Assembly: GCF_030123105.1 (NCBI RefSeq)
Contig: NZ_CP126095.1
Coordinates: forward strand, 1,798,001 to 1,862,000
From: Paenibacillus sp. G2S3
GTDB lineage: Bacteria > Bacillota > Bacilli > Paenibacillales > Paenibacillaceae
Length of the DNA: 64,000 nucleotides
Direction of reading: 5' to 3'
Shown: positions 35,449 to 44,245 of the stretch, in pieces
How the letters are laid out: every line of letters begins with the position of its first letter
Numbering within the stretch: the first letter of the stretch is position 1
Made by a program: the position numbers and the translations under genes
The notes under the pieces: generated by a model
Database searches by the model: none
What the model saw: the letters and a program-made list of their open reading frames with translations, nothing else
What the model was told of the DNA's origin: nothing

Positions 35449-35829
35449 CTATTCCACAATGATTTTTGCGTTCATGCCGCTATGTCCGGAACCGCACATA
35501 ATCGAACAGGTCATTTCGAATGTGCCAGCTTCCTCTGGAACAATTACTTTCGAGGACTTTTTGCCATTAAGCTGGAGTTCGAATTCAGGAACAAGGATGC
35601 CGTGATTGCCGCTATCGTTTTTAAAAATAATTTTGACGGGCACACCTTTTTTTAAATGGTATTCTTCTTGATCAAAACTGTAATTTGTAGCTGTAATTAT
35701 GAGTTCGGTCTCTGCTTCGATTTCCGGTTCCAACTTGTTAGCATTACCAGCAGCGCTATTATTGCTGTTCCCGCAGGCCGTAAGTGCTATAACGAACACA
35801 ATTGAAAGTAGAATTGCAACTCTCTTCAT
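35449..35829 (-). CDS. Cupredoxin lipoprotein with a CuA (cytochrome oxidase II-like) copper motif
   Basis: 126 residues. ATG 35829 follows GGGAGGG; the longer frame upstream has no site. A signal peptide ends in a lipobox, with Cys19 in LTAC-G. The cupredoxin domain (about 42-126) keeps His76 and the C-terminal pattern C108-x3-C112-x3-H116-x2-M119, the copper-ligand spacing of CuA centres in cytochrome oxidase subunit II and nitrous oxide reductase. There is no oxidase gene nearby, so it may be a stand-alone electron carrier or copper-handling protein at the membrane surface. Confidence 0.88.
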   Translation of the reverse strand: MKRVAILLSIVFVIALTACGNSNNSAAGNANKLEPEIEAETELIITATNYSFDQEEYHLKKGVPVKIIFKNDSGNHGILVPEFELQLNGKKSSKVIVPEEAGTFEMTCSIMCGSGHSGMNAKIIVE

Positions 35830-35904
35830 AATCTTTATCCCTCCCAAGAAGTCCAAGCATAGTGAAAATGTGACAATTATGTAGACATCATAACTTAAAA
35901 TTTT

Positions 35905-35918
35905 AGTAAGCGCTTTGA
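35905..35918. promoter_or_regulatory. Candidate CcpA cre site
   Basis: AGTAAGCGCTTTGA matches the cre consensus TGWAARCGYTWWCA at 12 of 14 positions. It lies 76 bases upstream of the CuA-lipoprotein start, in the region divergent from the GGDEF gene, suggesting carbon-source control. Confidence 0.5.
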
Positions 35919-36117
35919 TGAAATGTGAATAATCCGTGAACAAGGGAGACTGTTCAAATTTTGTCGTAAATTGCAAAAATATGATGAAAATATAACTAAA
36001 ATTTATTATAATGAAAGCTATTACATTAACGTATAAAAGTAGGGGATACATATTTCAAGTATTAACGATACCTTAAATACGGAGGTTTGGCACCGTAGAA
36101 TCTTAAAAGGTTATTGG

Positions 36118-37185
36118 ATGTTAGTTATTCTTTTATTAATATCACAGTTGCTGTTTTTGTCGAATATTGCCAGACTCCAAATAAAAACAACCTTGACCAC
36201 GAATCTATGGCATTTATTTATTGCCTGTAATTTACTAATTGTCATCCTTATGATTACTGCGGAGCTGTGGCTTCGTTATAGTAAACATTCCCCTAAATAT
36301 GGGGTGGTAAGTTGTGGGTTTTTAGTGTCCTATCTTATGTATTTTGTATTAGAGCCTTTTGTTGATGGTGCTCAGATGACGCTCATGATGCCGATTATGG
36401 TCGCTCTTATATATTTTGATCGTAAGCTCCTGTTCCTAATGGGGTTATTTAGTATTGTGTTTTACGCCGGGGTCTATTTTGGGTTGGAACGGCCATTCTT
36501 ACATAAACCGCTGCTTGAATTCTTGGTGGTAGAGTGCGTATTCATGGTATTTGTACTGATGGCTATTGCAGTAATTATTCGTGCTCGTGAAGCGCGCATT
36601 AATTTAGAGAGATTAACGAAGGCGGGCCAAGATCTAATGGTAGAGAGGGCTATTTCGGATAAGCTGCTGAAGATAGACGCACTCACTGGACTATATAATC
36701 ATAAAACCTTCCATGAATATCTGGATACATTATTGGAGCAATGTGAAAGTAACAATCTCAACTTACAGCTAGCTCTTTTCGATATTGATAATTTCAAACT
36801 GGTTAACGATACATACGGACACTGGGTAGGTGATCTTGTTCTAAAGGCGGTTGCGGACAAGGTTGGAGGCATGATTGGACTTAATGATTTTGCAGCCAGG
36901 TATGGTGGTGAAGAATTTGCAGTGATTTTTACGGACAAAAGTTATCCCGAGGCTTATAAAGCTGTAGAGGAACTGCGGGTCAACATTGCTCGAATAGAGC
37001 ATTTGCACGCTGGGAACAAGCCGATTACCGTAAGTATTGGAATATGCGATTATCAGCTTGGAGATGGGAAAGAGCTTCTCTTTCGTAAAACGGACAAAGC
37101 GCTCTATACCGCTAAAAAGCAAGGCAAGAACAGAGTGGTCAATTGTGCTGAGAGTCATGAAGAGGAGATTGTGTCTTTTACATAA
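36118..37185 (+). CDS. Membrane diguanylate cyclase (multi-TM sensor plus GGDEF)
   Basis: 355 residues from the ATG at 36118. About six N-terminal membrane segments (1-165) form a compact sensor, then a GGDEF domain (about 180-340) with LTGLYNHKTF, FDIDNFKLVNDTYGH and an active-site RYGGEEFAVIF (the GGEEF variant). Predicted to make cyclic di-GMP. The frame stays open upstream to 36043 and encodes a plausible cytoplasmic N-terminus (ending NTEVWHRRILKGYW), but it has no ATG, GTG or TTG with a good site. The true start may therefore be earlier at a rare codon. Confidence 0.88.
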   Translation: MLVILLLISQLLFLSNIARLQIKTTLTTNLWHLFIACNLLIVILMITAELWLRYSKHSPKYGVVSCGFLVSYLMYFVLEPFVDGAQMTLMMPIMVALIYFDRKLLFLMGLFSIVFYAGVYFGLERPFLHKPLLEFLVVECVFMVFVLMAIAVIIRAREARINLERLTKAGQDLMVERAISDKLLKIDALTGLYNHKTFHEYLDTLLEQCESNNLNLQLALFDIDNFKLVNDTYGHWVGDLVLKAVADKVGGMIGLNDFAARYGGEEFAVIFTDKSYPEAYKAVEELRVNIARIEHLHAGNKPITVSIGICDYQLGDGKELLFRKTDKALYTAKKQGKNRVVNCAESHEEEIVSFT

Positions 37186-37189
37186 AAAC

Positions 37190-37240
37190 AACACAGAACC
37201 CTTATTCCTGGAAAAGAACAGGGAATAGGGGTTCTGTGTT
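37190..37240. terminator. Bidirectional terminator between GGDEF and holin-IV genes
   Basis: Long arms of about 18 bp, ACACAGAACCC.TATTCC and GGAATAGGGGTTCTGTGT, lie between convergent genes. Confidence 0.82.
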
Positions 37241-37254
37241 GTGGATAACATTCG

Positions 37255-37602
37255 TTACTTTGCTGCCTCAAACGGCGTGGATACCGGCAAGAACAAGTCG
37301 ATAATCCCAATGACCAGAGCTGCTAAGATGGCACCCAGAATGGATACGCTGACACCGCTGACTACGAACTGGGCGACCCAGATAACCACCGCACTGACAA
37401 TAAAGCCAACGATACCGCGACCGAAGGGCGTTGCTTTTTTGCCGAAGATTCCTTCGACTACCCAGCCGAGTAGCGCAATCACCAGTGCAAGGATTAGAGC
37501 GCTCCAGAACCCACCAACCGTGAACTGTGGAACAATCCAGCCTACAACCATCAGGACAAGCGCTGCGACCACAAAACGACCAACATGACTTAAGAAATTC
37601 AC
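37255..37602 (-). CDS. Small 4-TM membrane protein (phage holin superfamily IV / YvlD-like)
   Basis: A 115-residue protein made almost entirely of four hydrophobic segments (about 8-26, 30-50, 62-82, 86-108), typical of the chromosomal 'Mycobacterial 4 TMS phage holin' family that includes YvlD. Despite the family name there is no phage context. It likely belongs to envelope-stress functions, but its role is unknown. Start ATG has AAGGAGG ahead. Confidence 0.85.
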   Translation of the reverse strand: MNFLSHVGRFVVAALVLMVVGWIVPQFTVGGFWSALILALVIALLGWVVEGIFGKKATPFGRGIVGFIVSAVVIWVAQFVVSGVSVSILGAILAALVIGIIDLFLPVSTPFEAAK

Positions 37603-37754
37603 TGTACTAACCTCCTTTGGCCCATGCTAAGGATATGTGCAGTTCTTATTGTGACCTTATTACGTGATTCTATGCTTAAAAATAAGACCCAAATAGCGAA
37701 ATTCACCTGAATTCTGTATAATGGAAACATCTATGAAGGGAGCTGTGACTGTAA

Positions 37755-40121
37755 TTGGACGACAAAATTTTGCATACGCTTGAATATCGCAAGATTTTAA
37801 ATAAATTAATGCAATATACGCAAACCCCCATGGGGAGATTGGCTGCGGAGCAGCTAAGGCCCTCCGGCGATTTCGAAGGTGTGAAGAAGCTGCTTCAAGC
37901 CACGGATGAAGCGGCTAATGTGGATCGTCTGAAGGGCATTCCTTCATTCGGTGGGATAAGCGATATTCGAGCGGCACTAAAACGTGCCTCTATAGGCGGA
38001 ATGTTGGGAACAACTGAACTGCTGGCAGTGGGAACTACCATTGGCGGCGCACGAAGAGTCAAAAGATTCCTGGCAGCCATGCATGAGGAGGAAAAGATTG
38101 AATTCTTATTTTCACTCAGCGATGTTTTGTCGGAACAAAAACATGTAGAAGATGCCATACGTTTATGTATAGACGAGAACGCAGATGTACTGGACACAGC
38201 TAGTTCTGAATTGGCTACGATTCGTCGTGAATTGCGCGGAGGAGAGACCCGAATTCGTGAGAAGCTGGATTCCATGATTCGTTCTTCTTCCGTTGCTAAA
38301 ATGCTGCAGGATCAGCTGGTAACCATTCGTGGAGATCGGTTTGTTATTCCTGTAAAAGCGGAGTATCGTGCGCATTTCGGTGGTATCGTACATGATCAGT
38401 CTGGATCAGGAGCGACATTATTTATCGAGCCTGAGTCTATTGTGGCGATGAATAATAAGCTGCGTGAAACACGGCTGCGTGAAGAACGGGAGATCGAAAT
38501 CATTTTGCACAGGCTGACAGCGCTTGTAGCTGATATAGCCGAAGAAATGACTTATGATATCGATATTCTTGGCGAGCTTGACTTCATCTTCTCCAAGGCG
38601 CGTCTTGCCCGAGATATGAAGGCTACTCAGCCTCGTATGAACGATCGCGGATATTTGAAGCTGCGCAAAGGACGCCATCCACTTATTCCCGCGGAGCATG
38701 TTGTTCCTCTGGATGTGGAGCTGGGGAACCAATACAGCTCTATTATTGTAACTGGACCGAATACGGGTGGTAAAACCGTTACACTCAAGACCATTGGACT
38801 GTTGAGTCTCATGTCGATGTCTGGTTTGTTCATCCCTGCAGAAGAAGGTAGTCAAATGTGTGTGTTTGATGCCATTTATGCAGATATTGGGGATGAACAG
38901 AGCATTGAGCAAAGTCTGAGTACGTTCTCCAGCCATATGACGAATATTATCTCCATTCTGCGTAGAATGACTCCCAAGAGTCTTATTCTGCTTGATGAAG
39001 TGGGTGCAGGAACGGATCCGGCAGAAGGCTCCGCGCTGGCCATTGCTATTCTGGAGCATATTCACCGAACGGAATGCCGTATGGTCGCTACCACGCATTA
39101 TAGTGAACTGAAAGCTTACGCTTATGAGCGTAAAGGGGTCATTAATGCCAGCATGGAGTTCGATGTTCAAAGTCTCAGCCCTACCTACCGTCTGCTGATT
39201 GGTGTTCCTGGACGAAGTAACGCCTTTGCAATTGCAGAGCGATTAGGTCTGCCAGGCGCGATTCTGGAGCATGCACGTGGCGAAGTGAAGGAAGAGGATT
39301 TACGTGTAGAGCATATGATTGCCTCTCTCGAAGAGAATCGTCTTGGAGCGGAACAAGAACATGAGCGTGCAGAGAGCATCCGCCGTGAAGTAGAAGAACT
39401 ACGCAGCAGACAGCAGCAAGAGCTTGAGAAGCTGGAAAGCCAGCGGGACAAACGACTGGAGAAAGCGGAGAAAGATGCCAGCGCAATCTTAGAGAAAGCG
39501 CGTAAAGAAGCGGAAGAAATCATCAGTGATTTGCGCCGTTTGGCTATGGAAGAAGGCGCTTCTGTCAAAGAGCATAAGCTGATTGAAGCACGTAGACGTC
39601 TAGATGATGCGGAACCTTCACCGCGTAAGAAAGCCGCTACTCGTAAGCCCGCAAAGGCTCCACGGACGATTGGTCCTGGTGATGAAGTGAAGGTAGATAG
39701 CTTAAACCAAAAAGGTTTTGTAGTGGAATTAAGCGGCTCAAAAGAGGCTGTAGTGCAGTTTGGGATCATGAAGATGAAGGTAAGTCTGGATGATTTGGAA
39801 TTGCTCTCTTCGAAAGGAGCCGCTGCACCAACACCCCTTCGGCAAGCAACAACCGTTAAACGCTCTCGTGATGAGAATATTCGTAGAGAGCTGGATTTAC
39901 GCGGTACGAATCTCGAGGAAGCGATTATGGAGACGGATCGTTTTATTGATGAAGCCTTCTTAGGCAATCTGGGTCAAATTTCCATCATTCATGGTAAAGG
40001 CACAGGTGTGCTCCGCACAGGAATTCAGGAATATTTGCGTAAACACAGACATGTTAAGAACTATAGGCTTGGAAATTATAATGAAGGCGGCGCAGGCGTA
40101 ACAGTAGCTGAGCTGCAATAG
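37755..40121 (+). CDS. mutS2: MutS2 endonuclease/ATPase (ribosome-rescue and recombination control)
   Basis: 788 residues. The start is TTG at 37755 (a stop codon precedes it in frame; AAGGGAG about 12 bases ahead). A clamp/lever region (about 1-310) precedes the MutS-type ATPase with Walker A GPNTGGKT (334-341), Walker B ILLDEVGAGTDP and HYSELK. A long coiled coil (about 510-640) and a C-terminal Smr nuclease domain from about 710 (LDLRG...IIHGKGTGVLR) follow. The family lacks the mismatch-recognition domain, suppresses recombination and splits collided ribosomes. DUF350 follows, as in Bacillus. Confidence 0.95.
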   Translation: MDDKILHTLEYRKILNKLMQYTQTPMGRLAAEQLRPSGDFEGVKKLLQATDEAANVDRLKGIPSFGGISDIRAALKRASIGGMLGTTELLAVGTTIGGARRVKRFLAAMHEEEKIEFLFSLSDVLSEQKHVEDAIRLCIDENADVLDTASSELATIRRELRGGETRIREKLDSMIRSSSVAKMLQDQLVTIRGDRFVIPVKAEYRAHFGGIVHDQSGSGATLFIEPESIVAMNNKLRETRLREEREIEIILHRLTALVADIAEEMTYDIDILGELDFIFSKARLARDMKATQPRMNDRGYLKLRKGRHPLIPAEHVVPLDVELGNQYSSIIVTGPNTGGKTVTLKTIGLLSLMSMSGLFIPAEEGSQMCVFDAIYADIGDEQSIEQSLSTFSSHMTNIISILRRMTPKSLILLDEVGAGTDPAEGSALAIAILEHIHRTECRMVATTHYSELKAYAYERKGVINASMEFDVQSLSPTYRLLIGVPGRSNAFAIAERLGLPGAILEHARGEVKEEDLRVEHMIASLEENRLGAEQEHERAESIRREVEELRSRQQQELEKLESQRDKRLEKAEKDASAILEKARKEAEEIISDLRRLAMEEGASVKEHKLIEARRRLDDAEPSPRKKAATRKPAKAPRTIGPGDEVKVDSLNQKGFVVELSGSKEAVVQFGIMKMKVSLDDLELLSSKGAAAPTPLRQATTVKRSRDENIRRELDLRGTNLEEAIMETDRFIDEAFLGNLGQISIIHGKGTGVLRTGIQEYLRKHRHVKNYRLGNYNEGGAGVTVAELQ

Positions 40122-40152
40122 CGGGATTGCCCGGCAGAAAGAGGGGAAAAGT

Positions 40153-40572
40153 GTGCAAGGAGATATTGATCTTTTGCTGGGTCATCCGCTAGGTGCCTTG
40201 CTTGGCTACTTTGCAGTAGCAATTCTTGGGCTTGTTGTATTTCTGTCTATTTTTGAAATGGTAACGAAATATAATTGCTGGGAAGAAATTCGCAAGGGGA
40301 ACTTGGCAGTAGCTATGGCTACTGGCGGCAAAATCTTCGGAATTTGTAACGTGCTGCGTTTCAGTATTGAATCAGGTGTCTCCATTTATGAGACGATGAA
40401 GTGGTCAGTCGTCGGTTTTTTACTGCTGCTGCTTGCCTATTTTTTATTTGAATTCCTAACCCCTGTGTTCTCTATTGATGAGGAGATCGCTGCGGATAAC
40501 CGAGCTGTTGGGCTAATAGCGATGCTGATCTCGGTTTCATTGTCTTATGTGATCGGTGCAGCTATATTCTAA
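40153..40572 (+). CDS. DUF350 membrane protein (YshE-like)
   Basis: A 139-residue protein with four hydrophobic segments (about 14-36, 48-68, 80-103, 115-137), the DUF350 pattern. It lies 31 bases after mutS2, the same neighbour as B. subtilis yshE, and starts at GTG with GAGGGG ahead. The function is unknown. Confidence 0.85.
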   Translation: MQGDIDLLLGHPLGALLGYFAVAILGLVVFLSIFEMVTKYNCWEEIRKGNLAVAMATGGKIFGICNVLRFSIESGVSIYETMKWSVVGFLLLLLAYFLFEFLTPVFSIDEEIAADNRAVGLIAMLISVSLSYVIGAAIF

Positions 40573-40593
40573 AAAATAGATAGTTTTGCACCT

Positions 40594-40656
40594 CCCTGCA
40601 AAGGATTCTAGATGAATCTGGACAAGCTTTGAAGTGAGCAGCTCCACTTTGTGGGG
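40594..40656. repeat. Dispersed hairpin element, family 2, copy 2
   Basis: The outer stem CCCTGCAAAG (40594-40603) pairs with CTTTGTGGGG (40647-40656). An inner hairpin GATTC/GAATC is at 40604-40608/40614-40618. It shares the stem and the 3' arm with the element at 5953-6002 and ends 4 bases before the AGGAGG of a small gene. Confidence 0.55.
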
Positions 40657-40671
40657 TATTAGGAGGATATC

Positions 40672-40752
40672 ATGAAGATTCTTACCCGAGTTCTGTTTGT
40701 GTCAGCCATTGCTTTTATAGGAGCCGGTATTATTTATTTAATGATGAACTAA
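40672..40752 (+). CDS. 26-residue single-pass membrane peptide
   Basis: ATG at 40672 with a near-perfect TAGGAGGATAT site. The peptide starts with MKILTR, then one hydrophobic helix (about 7-25, VLFVSAIAFIGAGIIYLMM), and ends in Asn. Positive residues at the N-terminus suggest an N-in membrane peptide. It sits between DUF350 and the zinc-ribbon gene, directly after a hairpin element. The function is unknown. The strong ribosome site and clean reading frame argue that it is real. Confidence 0.6.
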   Translation: MKILTRVLFVSAIAFIGAGIIYLMMN

Positions 40753-40785
40753 ATTTAAAAGTGAAGTATGAAGGAGATTATAAAG

Positions 40786-41325
40786 ATGGAAACAACTGTG
40801 TGCCCTTGGTGTCATACTGAAATCGTATGGGACGAGGAATTCGGACCCGAGGAAAATTGTCCTCACTGCAACAATGAACTTAGCGGGTATCGTACGGTTA
40901 CTGTAGGGATTGACGGTATTGAAGAAGAGGAAGAAGTCGTAGAAGAACCTAAAGAAGAGGTTATTAATGATGATGATCTCTGGGGAGACGTCGACAAAGA
41001 CAGTATAGTTCCTATCTACAACACGCTCAACCAATTCGGTGAAGATTATGATTTGAATAAGTATGAAGAGCGTGTATCAGCTATCTTAGCGATTCAGGAA
41101 GAAGCTCCGGAATGTACACAATGCCATGAACTGACAATCCTTGCTGGGAAGCAGCTTGTTAACAATTTTGAGCCGTCTGCACCGGCTACATTGGGTGGAT
41201 CTGTATTAACATCTCCATTCTCTCTTAATGTTTATGTGTGCCCTTCGTGTTTCCATGTACAGCACAGTCTAGCGCAGGAAGACCGTATTCAGCTTGTACG
41301 TAATCTGAGTACCGATAAAGGATAA
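40786..41325 (+). CDS. Zinc-ribbon protein of unknown function
   Basis: 179 residues from ATG 40786, whose AAGGAG site would lie inside the coding part if the upstream ATG (40768) were used. The N-terminal zinc ribbon has two Cys pairs (CPWC near 6-9, CPHC near 25-28). An acidic stretch follows (EEEEEVVEEPKEE). A second pair set, CTQC and CPSC, is in the C-terminal part. No enzymatic motif was found. Possibly a nucleic-acid or protein-binding adaptor. Confidence 0.8.
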   Translation: METTVCPWCHTEIVWDEEFGPEENCPHCNNELSGYRTVTVGIDGIEEEEEVVEEPKEEVINDDDLWGDVDKDSIVPIYNTLNQFGEDYDLNKYEERVSAILAIQEEAPECTQCHELTILAGKQLVNNFEPSAPATLGGSVLTSPFSLNVYVCPSCFHVQHSLAQEDRIQLVRNLSTDKG

Positions 41326-41335
41326 GTATCCTCAT

Positions 41336-41382
41336 AAAAAGCTTAGCCCTCTTATTAGTAATAAGAGGGCTAAGCTTTTTTT
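41336..41382. terminator. Bidirectional terminator
   Basis: A 15-bp perfect stem (41341-41355 with 41361-41375) extended by A/T pairs, with A and T runs on the two sides, between convergent genes. Confidence 0.93.
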
Positions 41383-41416
41383 TAATTTCTCAATTCTGTT
41401 TATTCAGGTCCGTATT

Positions 41417-42640
41417 CTAAGATGGAGAAGGTTTAGCCGATCGTGTCAATGAGAATAGATCAAGCTCCAGTCGATGTTTACCCGCAATCGTATCTGTTAA
41501 TAACTCCGCAGCAATCATGCTGTACACCGTCCCATTGCCTCCATAGCCCTCTATGAAGTAGCAATGAGGGAACTTGGGATGAGGACCAATGTAAGGCAGT
41601 CCATCACGCGTAGAGCCAAATACAGCTCCCCAGGAGTATTCAATCTCGACGCCTTTGATCTCAGGAAACAAAGCTTCCAGCTCTTCCAGTAACCGTTGAC
41701 TCTGTGAAATCACTCTGACATCACGGCGCTGCGGATCCGTCAACGGTTCATCTTTACCTCCTGCAATAATGCGTCCCTCCGGTGTTGTCCGAAAATACAA
41801 ATACGGTCGGGCGGTTTCCCAGAGGAGGCTACGCTCATGCCACTTGGGGAATTCCTTCAGAGGCTTGGTCATCACAGCATACGTATTGATCAGCTCAGCG
41901 CCTCGGTCCTTTTTAAACTCCTGCGTTTCATAACCCATTGCAAAAATAACCTTCTTCGCAATAATACGTCCATTCTCTGTGTGGCAAATCACCCCATCTT
42001 CAGTAAACTCATAGTGTTTGGCCTCGGTTTGCTCATATACGTGTACACCATTCATTGCTGCCTTGGCGATCAGGCTGTGAACCGTCCGGAAAGGGTTCGT
42101 TTCTGCATCACTGCGTGAATAAAGCGCAGCTGGTTTAGAAAAAGAATACACCGAAGCTATTCTTTCTTCATCCCAGAATTCAGAATCGAATCCGTGAGCA
42201 ACGAGATTCTCATATTCTTCTCGCAGAGCAGGTACATCCTGGGGTGTACTGGCATATAGAAGGCTGCTGCGAGGAATGATCTGGGGATCAATATCTAGCT
42301 TGGCTGGCAGATCCAGAATATTTCTAACCCCTGCTTGGCATAGCTGATAAAAGAGCAAGCCGTTCTTTTCTCCAAAAGTGTTCATACATGAGGTTAACGA
42401 TTTATCGTTAGATATCTGTAGTAAACCTGTGTTGGCATGTGAGCTTCCGCTTCCGACTCGTCTTTTTTCGATCAGAACAGCCTCAGCTCCGCTTAAAGAC
42501 AAGCGATAGGATGCCATTGCTCCACCCATTCCAGCACCTACAACCAGGCAATCACAGTAAATGGTATTCTCTAGCGCAGGATAAGTTGGTGGGTCTTGTA
42601 AAGTACTTTTCCAAGGTGGGGTGCCGCTATTTAGTCTCAT
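41417..42640 (-). CDS. FAD-dependent oxidoreductase (DadA/glycine oxidase-like)
   Basis: A 407-residue flavoprotein of the DAO family. The N-terminal Rossmann motif VVGAGMGGA (near 34-42) is followed by a distal FAD-contact IEKRRVGSGSSHANTG segment. A late GYGGNGTVYSMIAAELLTD segment is typical of the C-terminal FAD site. These enzymes oxidise amine or amino-acid substrates. The ATG at 42640 has AAGGAGCG ahead, and the longer frame adds residues of doubtful use. The substrate is unknown and there is no operon partner. Confidence 0.88.
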   Translation of the reverse strand: MRLNSGTPPWKSTLQDPPTYPALENTIYCDCLVVGAGMGGAMASYRLSLSGAEAVLIEKRRVGSGSSHANTGLLQISNDKSLTSCMNTFGEKNGLLFYQLCQAGVRNILDLPAKLDIDPQIIPRSSLLYASTPQDVPALREEYENLVAHGFDSEFWDEERIASVYSFSKPAALYSRSDAETNPFRTVHSLIAKAAMNGVHVYEQTEAKHYEFTEDGVICHTENGRIIAKKVIFAMGYETQEFKKDRGAELINTYAVMTKPLKEFPKWHERSLLWETARPYLYFRTTPEGRIIAGGKDEPLTDPQRRDVRVISQSQRLLEELEALFPEIKGVEIEYSWGAVFGSTRDGLPYIGPHPKFPHCYFIEGYGGNGTVYSMIAAELLTDTIAGKHRLELDLFSLTRSAKPSPS

Positions 42641-42817
42641 GAAAATGATCGCTCCTTCATTTGTTCCATAATTTAGTATGGGCGGCATTTTACCGTCTCA
42701 TTCGCAGCATGTTCTTATTTCTGTCATAACTCTCTAGTGCTGTTGGGCAAATAAATGGTGTGCTTTGGCGGTATACTAAAGCCTGTTTGGATCAACTACA
42801 AGGAGGGACTACAACTC

Positions 42818-43051
42818 ATGCAATCAATGCAAATGCAGGCACTAAGTGGAAAAGAATTGGAATATATCGCAGACTCCATCTCTAATGAGGACTTGCTTCT
42901 TAAGCAATGTGCGGCTACCGCCGCGACAACGCAGAATGAGCAGGTCCGACAAGTTTGTTTGCAGCATATCCAAAATCACACGCAGCACATGGATACACTC
43001 ACTCAGTTACTCCAGCAGCATCAACAGTACGCACCAACAAGCCCACAATAA
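42818..43051 (+). CDS. Small CotF-like spore coat protein
   Basis: 77 residues, start ATG with AAGGAGGG. A helical, Gln/His-rich sequence (ALSGKELEYIADSISNEDLL; repeated HIQNHTQHMDTL) resembles the N-terminal part of CotF/YhcQ-type coat proteins. It lies 30 bases ahead of a fuller CotF-family gene, so the pair is probably transcribed together during sporulation. No sigma-K or sigma-E promoter was identified. Confidence 0.65.
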   Translation: MQSMQMQALSGKELEYIADSISNEDLLLKQCAATAATTQNEQVRQVCLQHIQNHTQHMDTLTQLLQQHQQYAPTSPQ

Positions 43052-43081
43052 TTGCATTATTAATCTTAAGGAGGTTATAAA

Positions 43082-43471
43082 ATGAATGCACAGAATCCAG
43101 CAGCATTTATGCCAGATGAGGATTTAATGAACACCATTTTGTGTGATTTGAAGCGGACGGTTCGTGAGTATGCGACAGCTGCTACGGAATCGGCATGTCC
43201 AGCGGTTCGCCGGGTCTTTAATGAGATGACCATGAACACGCTTCGACTTCAGGGCGATCTGTATACGCATATGTCCCAAATGAATATGTATCCTGAGCCT
43301 GCAAAAGCATTGCGCCAAGATGTGGACAAGCAGCTTCAAACTGCACAGCAATTGCAACAAAAATCAGGTCAGTTCGTGCAGCAAAAAACAGGTCAATCCG
43401 GATCTATTGCTCACAATGCGAACAGTCACCTTCATTCGAATGGACAACATCAACCGTCTCATTTAATGTAA
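43082..43471 (+). CDS. CotF-family spore coat protein
   Basis: 129 residues; start has TAAGGAGG. The helical CotF domain (about 10-95; MPDEDLMNTILCDLKRTVREY) is followed by a Gln/Ser/His-rich low-complexity tail. Such proteins are found in the spore coat of Bacillota and are rich in glutamine that may be cross-linked. The assignment to the family is good, the exact coat location unknown. Confidence 0.78.
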   Translation: MNAQNPAAFMPDEDLMNTILCDLKRTVREYATAATESACPAVRRVFNEMTMNTLRLQGDLYTHMSQMNMYPEPAKALRQDVDKQLQTAQQLQQKSGQFVQQKTGQSGSIAHNANSHLHSNGQHQPSHLM

Positions 43472-43519
43472 CCAAGATGGTTAGCGGATGAAGCATCCTG
43501 CCACATAACCTTAAGGCTG

Positions 43520-43565
43520 ACGCCCGTTTATACCGAGAGCTCCGGTATAAACGGGCGTTTTTTGT
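43520..43565 (+). terminator. Terminator after the coat-protein pair
   Basis: A 16-bp perfect stem (43520-43535 with 43543-43558) followed by a T run. Confidence 0.93.
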
Positions 43566-43731
43566 ATAAAAATCCATTTAGCTGAGTAAACCTAGTCTTC
43601 TATGCGGATATCATATGGGGTTATTTTGTTTGCAGAGATGCTCAATTCGTGTCATATTAGTATTAAACTCTTTTCGCGGGGCGACGCATGAATAGCGCAA
43701 CGTCATTTGCGAACTATCCGGAGGGGAAGGC

Positions 43732-44232
43732 ATGAAGGAAATGAACGAACTAAAGAGGAAAGTGCTGGAACTGCTTAAAGAGGACGCGAGAAGATCTACT
43801 GCACTCTTAGCTACGCTACTTGGCGCGGAAGAAGAAGACGTAAAGACGGCGATTGGGCAATTAGAGAAAGATCATGTAATTGTTAAGTATGCAGCCGTTG
43901 TAAACTGGGATAAAGTGGATGATGAGAAGGTGACTGCGCTGATTGAGGTGCAGATTACACCCGAACGGGGTCGCGGCTTTGAAGGCATTGCGGAAAGAAT
44001 TTACCTGTATCCACAAGTGAAATCCGTGTACCTGATGTCAGGTGCCTACGATCTCCTGGTAGAAGTGGAAGGCCGAAATTTACGTGAGGTGGCCAATTTT
44101 GTTTCCGAGAAGCTGTCTCCAATTGATTCAGTACTCTCAACTAAAACGAACTTTACCCTTAAAAAATACAAACAGGATGGGATCATCTTCGAGGAGCATG
44201 AGGAAGACAACCGTCTGATGATCTCTCCATAA
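43732..44232 (+). CDS. Lrp/AsnC-family transcriptional regulator (YugG-like)
   Basis: A 166-residue DNA-binding protein. An N-terminal helix-turn-helix (about 5-55) is followed by an AsnC/RAM ligand domain (about 68-145; VYLMSGAYDLLVEVEG). The family senses amino acids and forms octamers. It is followed at 14 bases by an aminotransferase, the same pair as B. subtilis yugG-yugH, so it likely controls that enzyme and itself. Confidence 0.9.
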   Translation: MKEMNELKRKVLELLKEDARRSTALLATLLGAEEEDVKTAIGQLEKDHVIVKYAAVVNWDKVDDEKVTALIEVQITPERGRGFEGIAERIYLYPQVKSVYLMSGAYDLLVEVEGRNLREVANFVSEKLSPIDSVLSTKTNFTLKKYKQDGIIFEEHEEDNRLMISP

Positions 44233-44245
44233 AGGAAGTAATCAT

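Noticed and set aside
37255..37602. Phage holin, hinting at a prophage
   Set aside because: The protein belongs to a chromosomal 4-TM family named for phage holins; no other phage gene is near.
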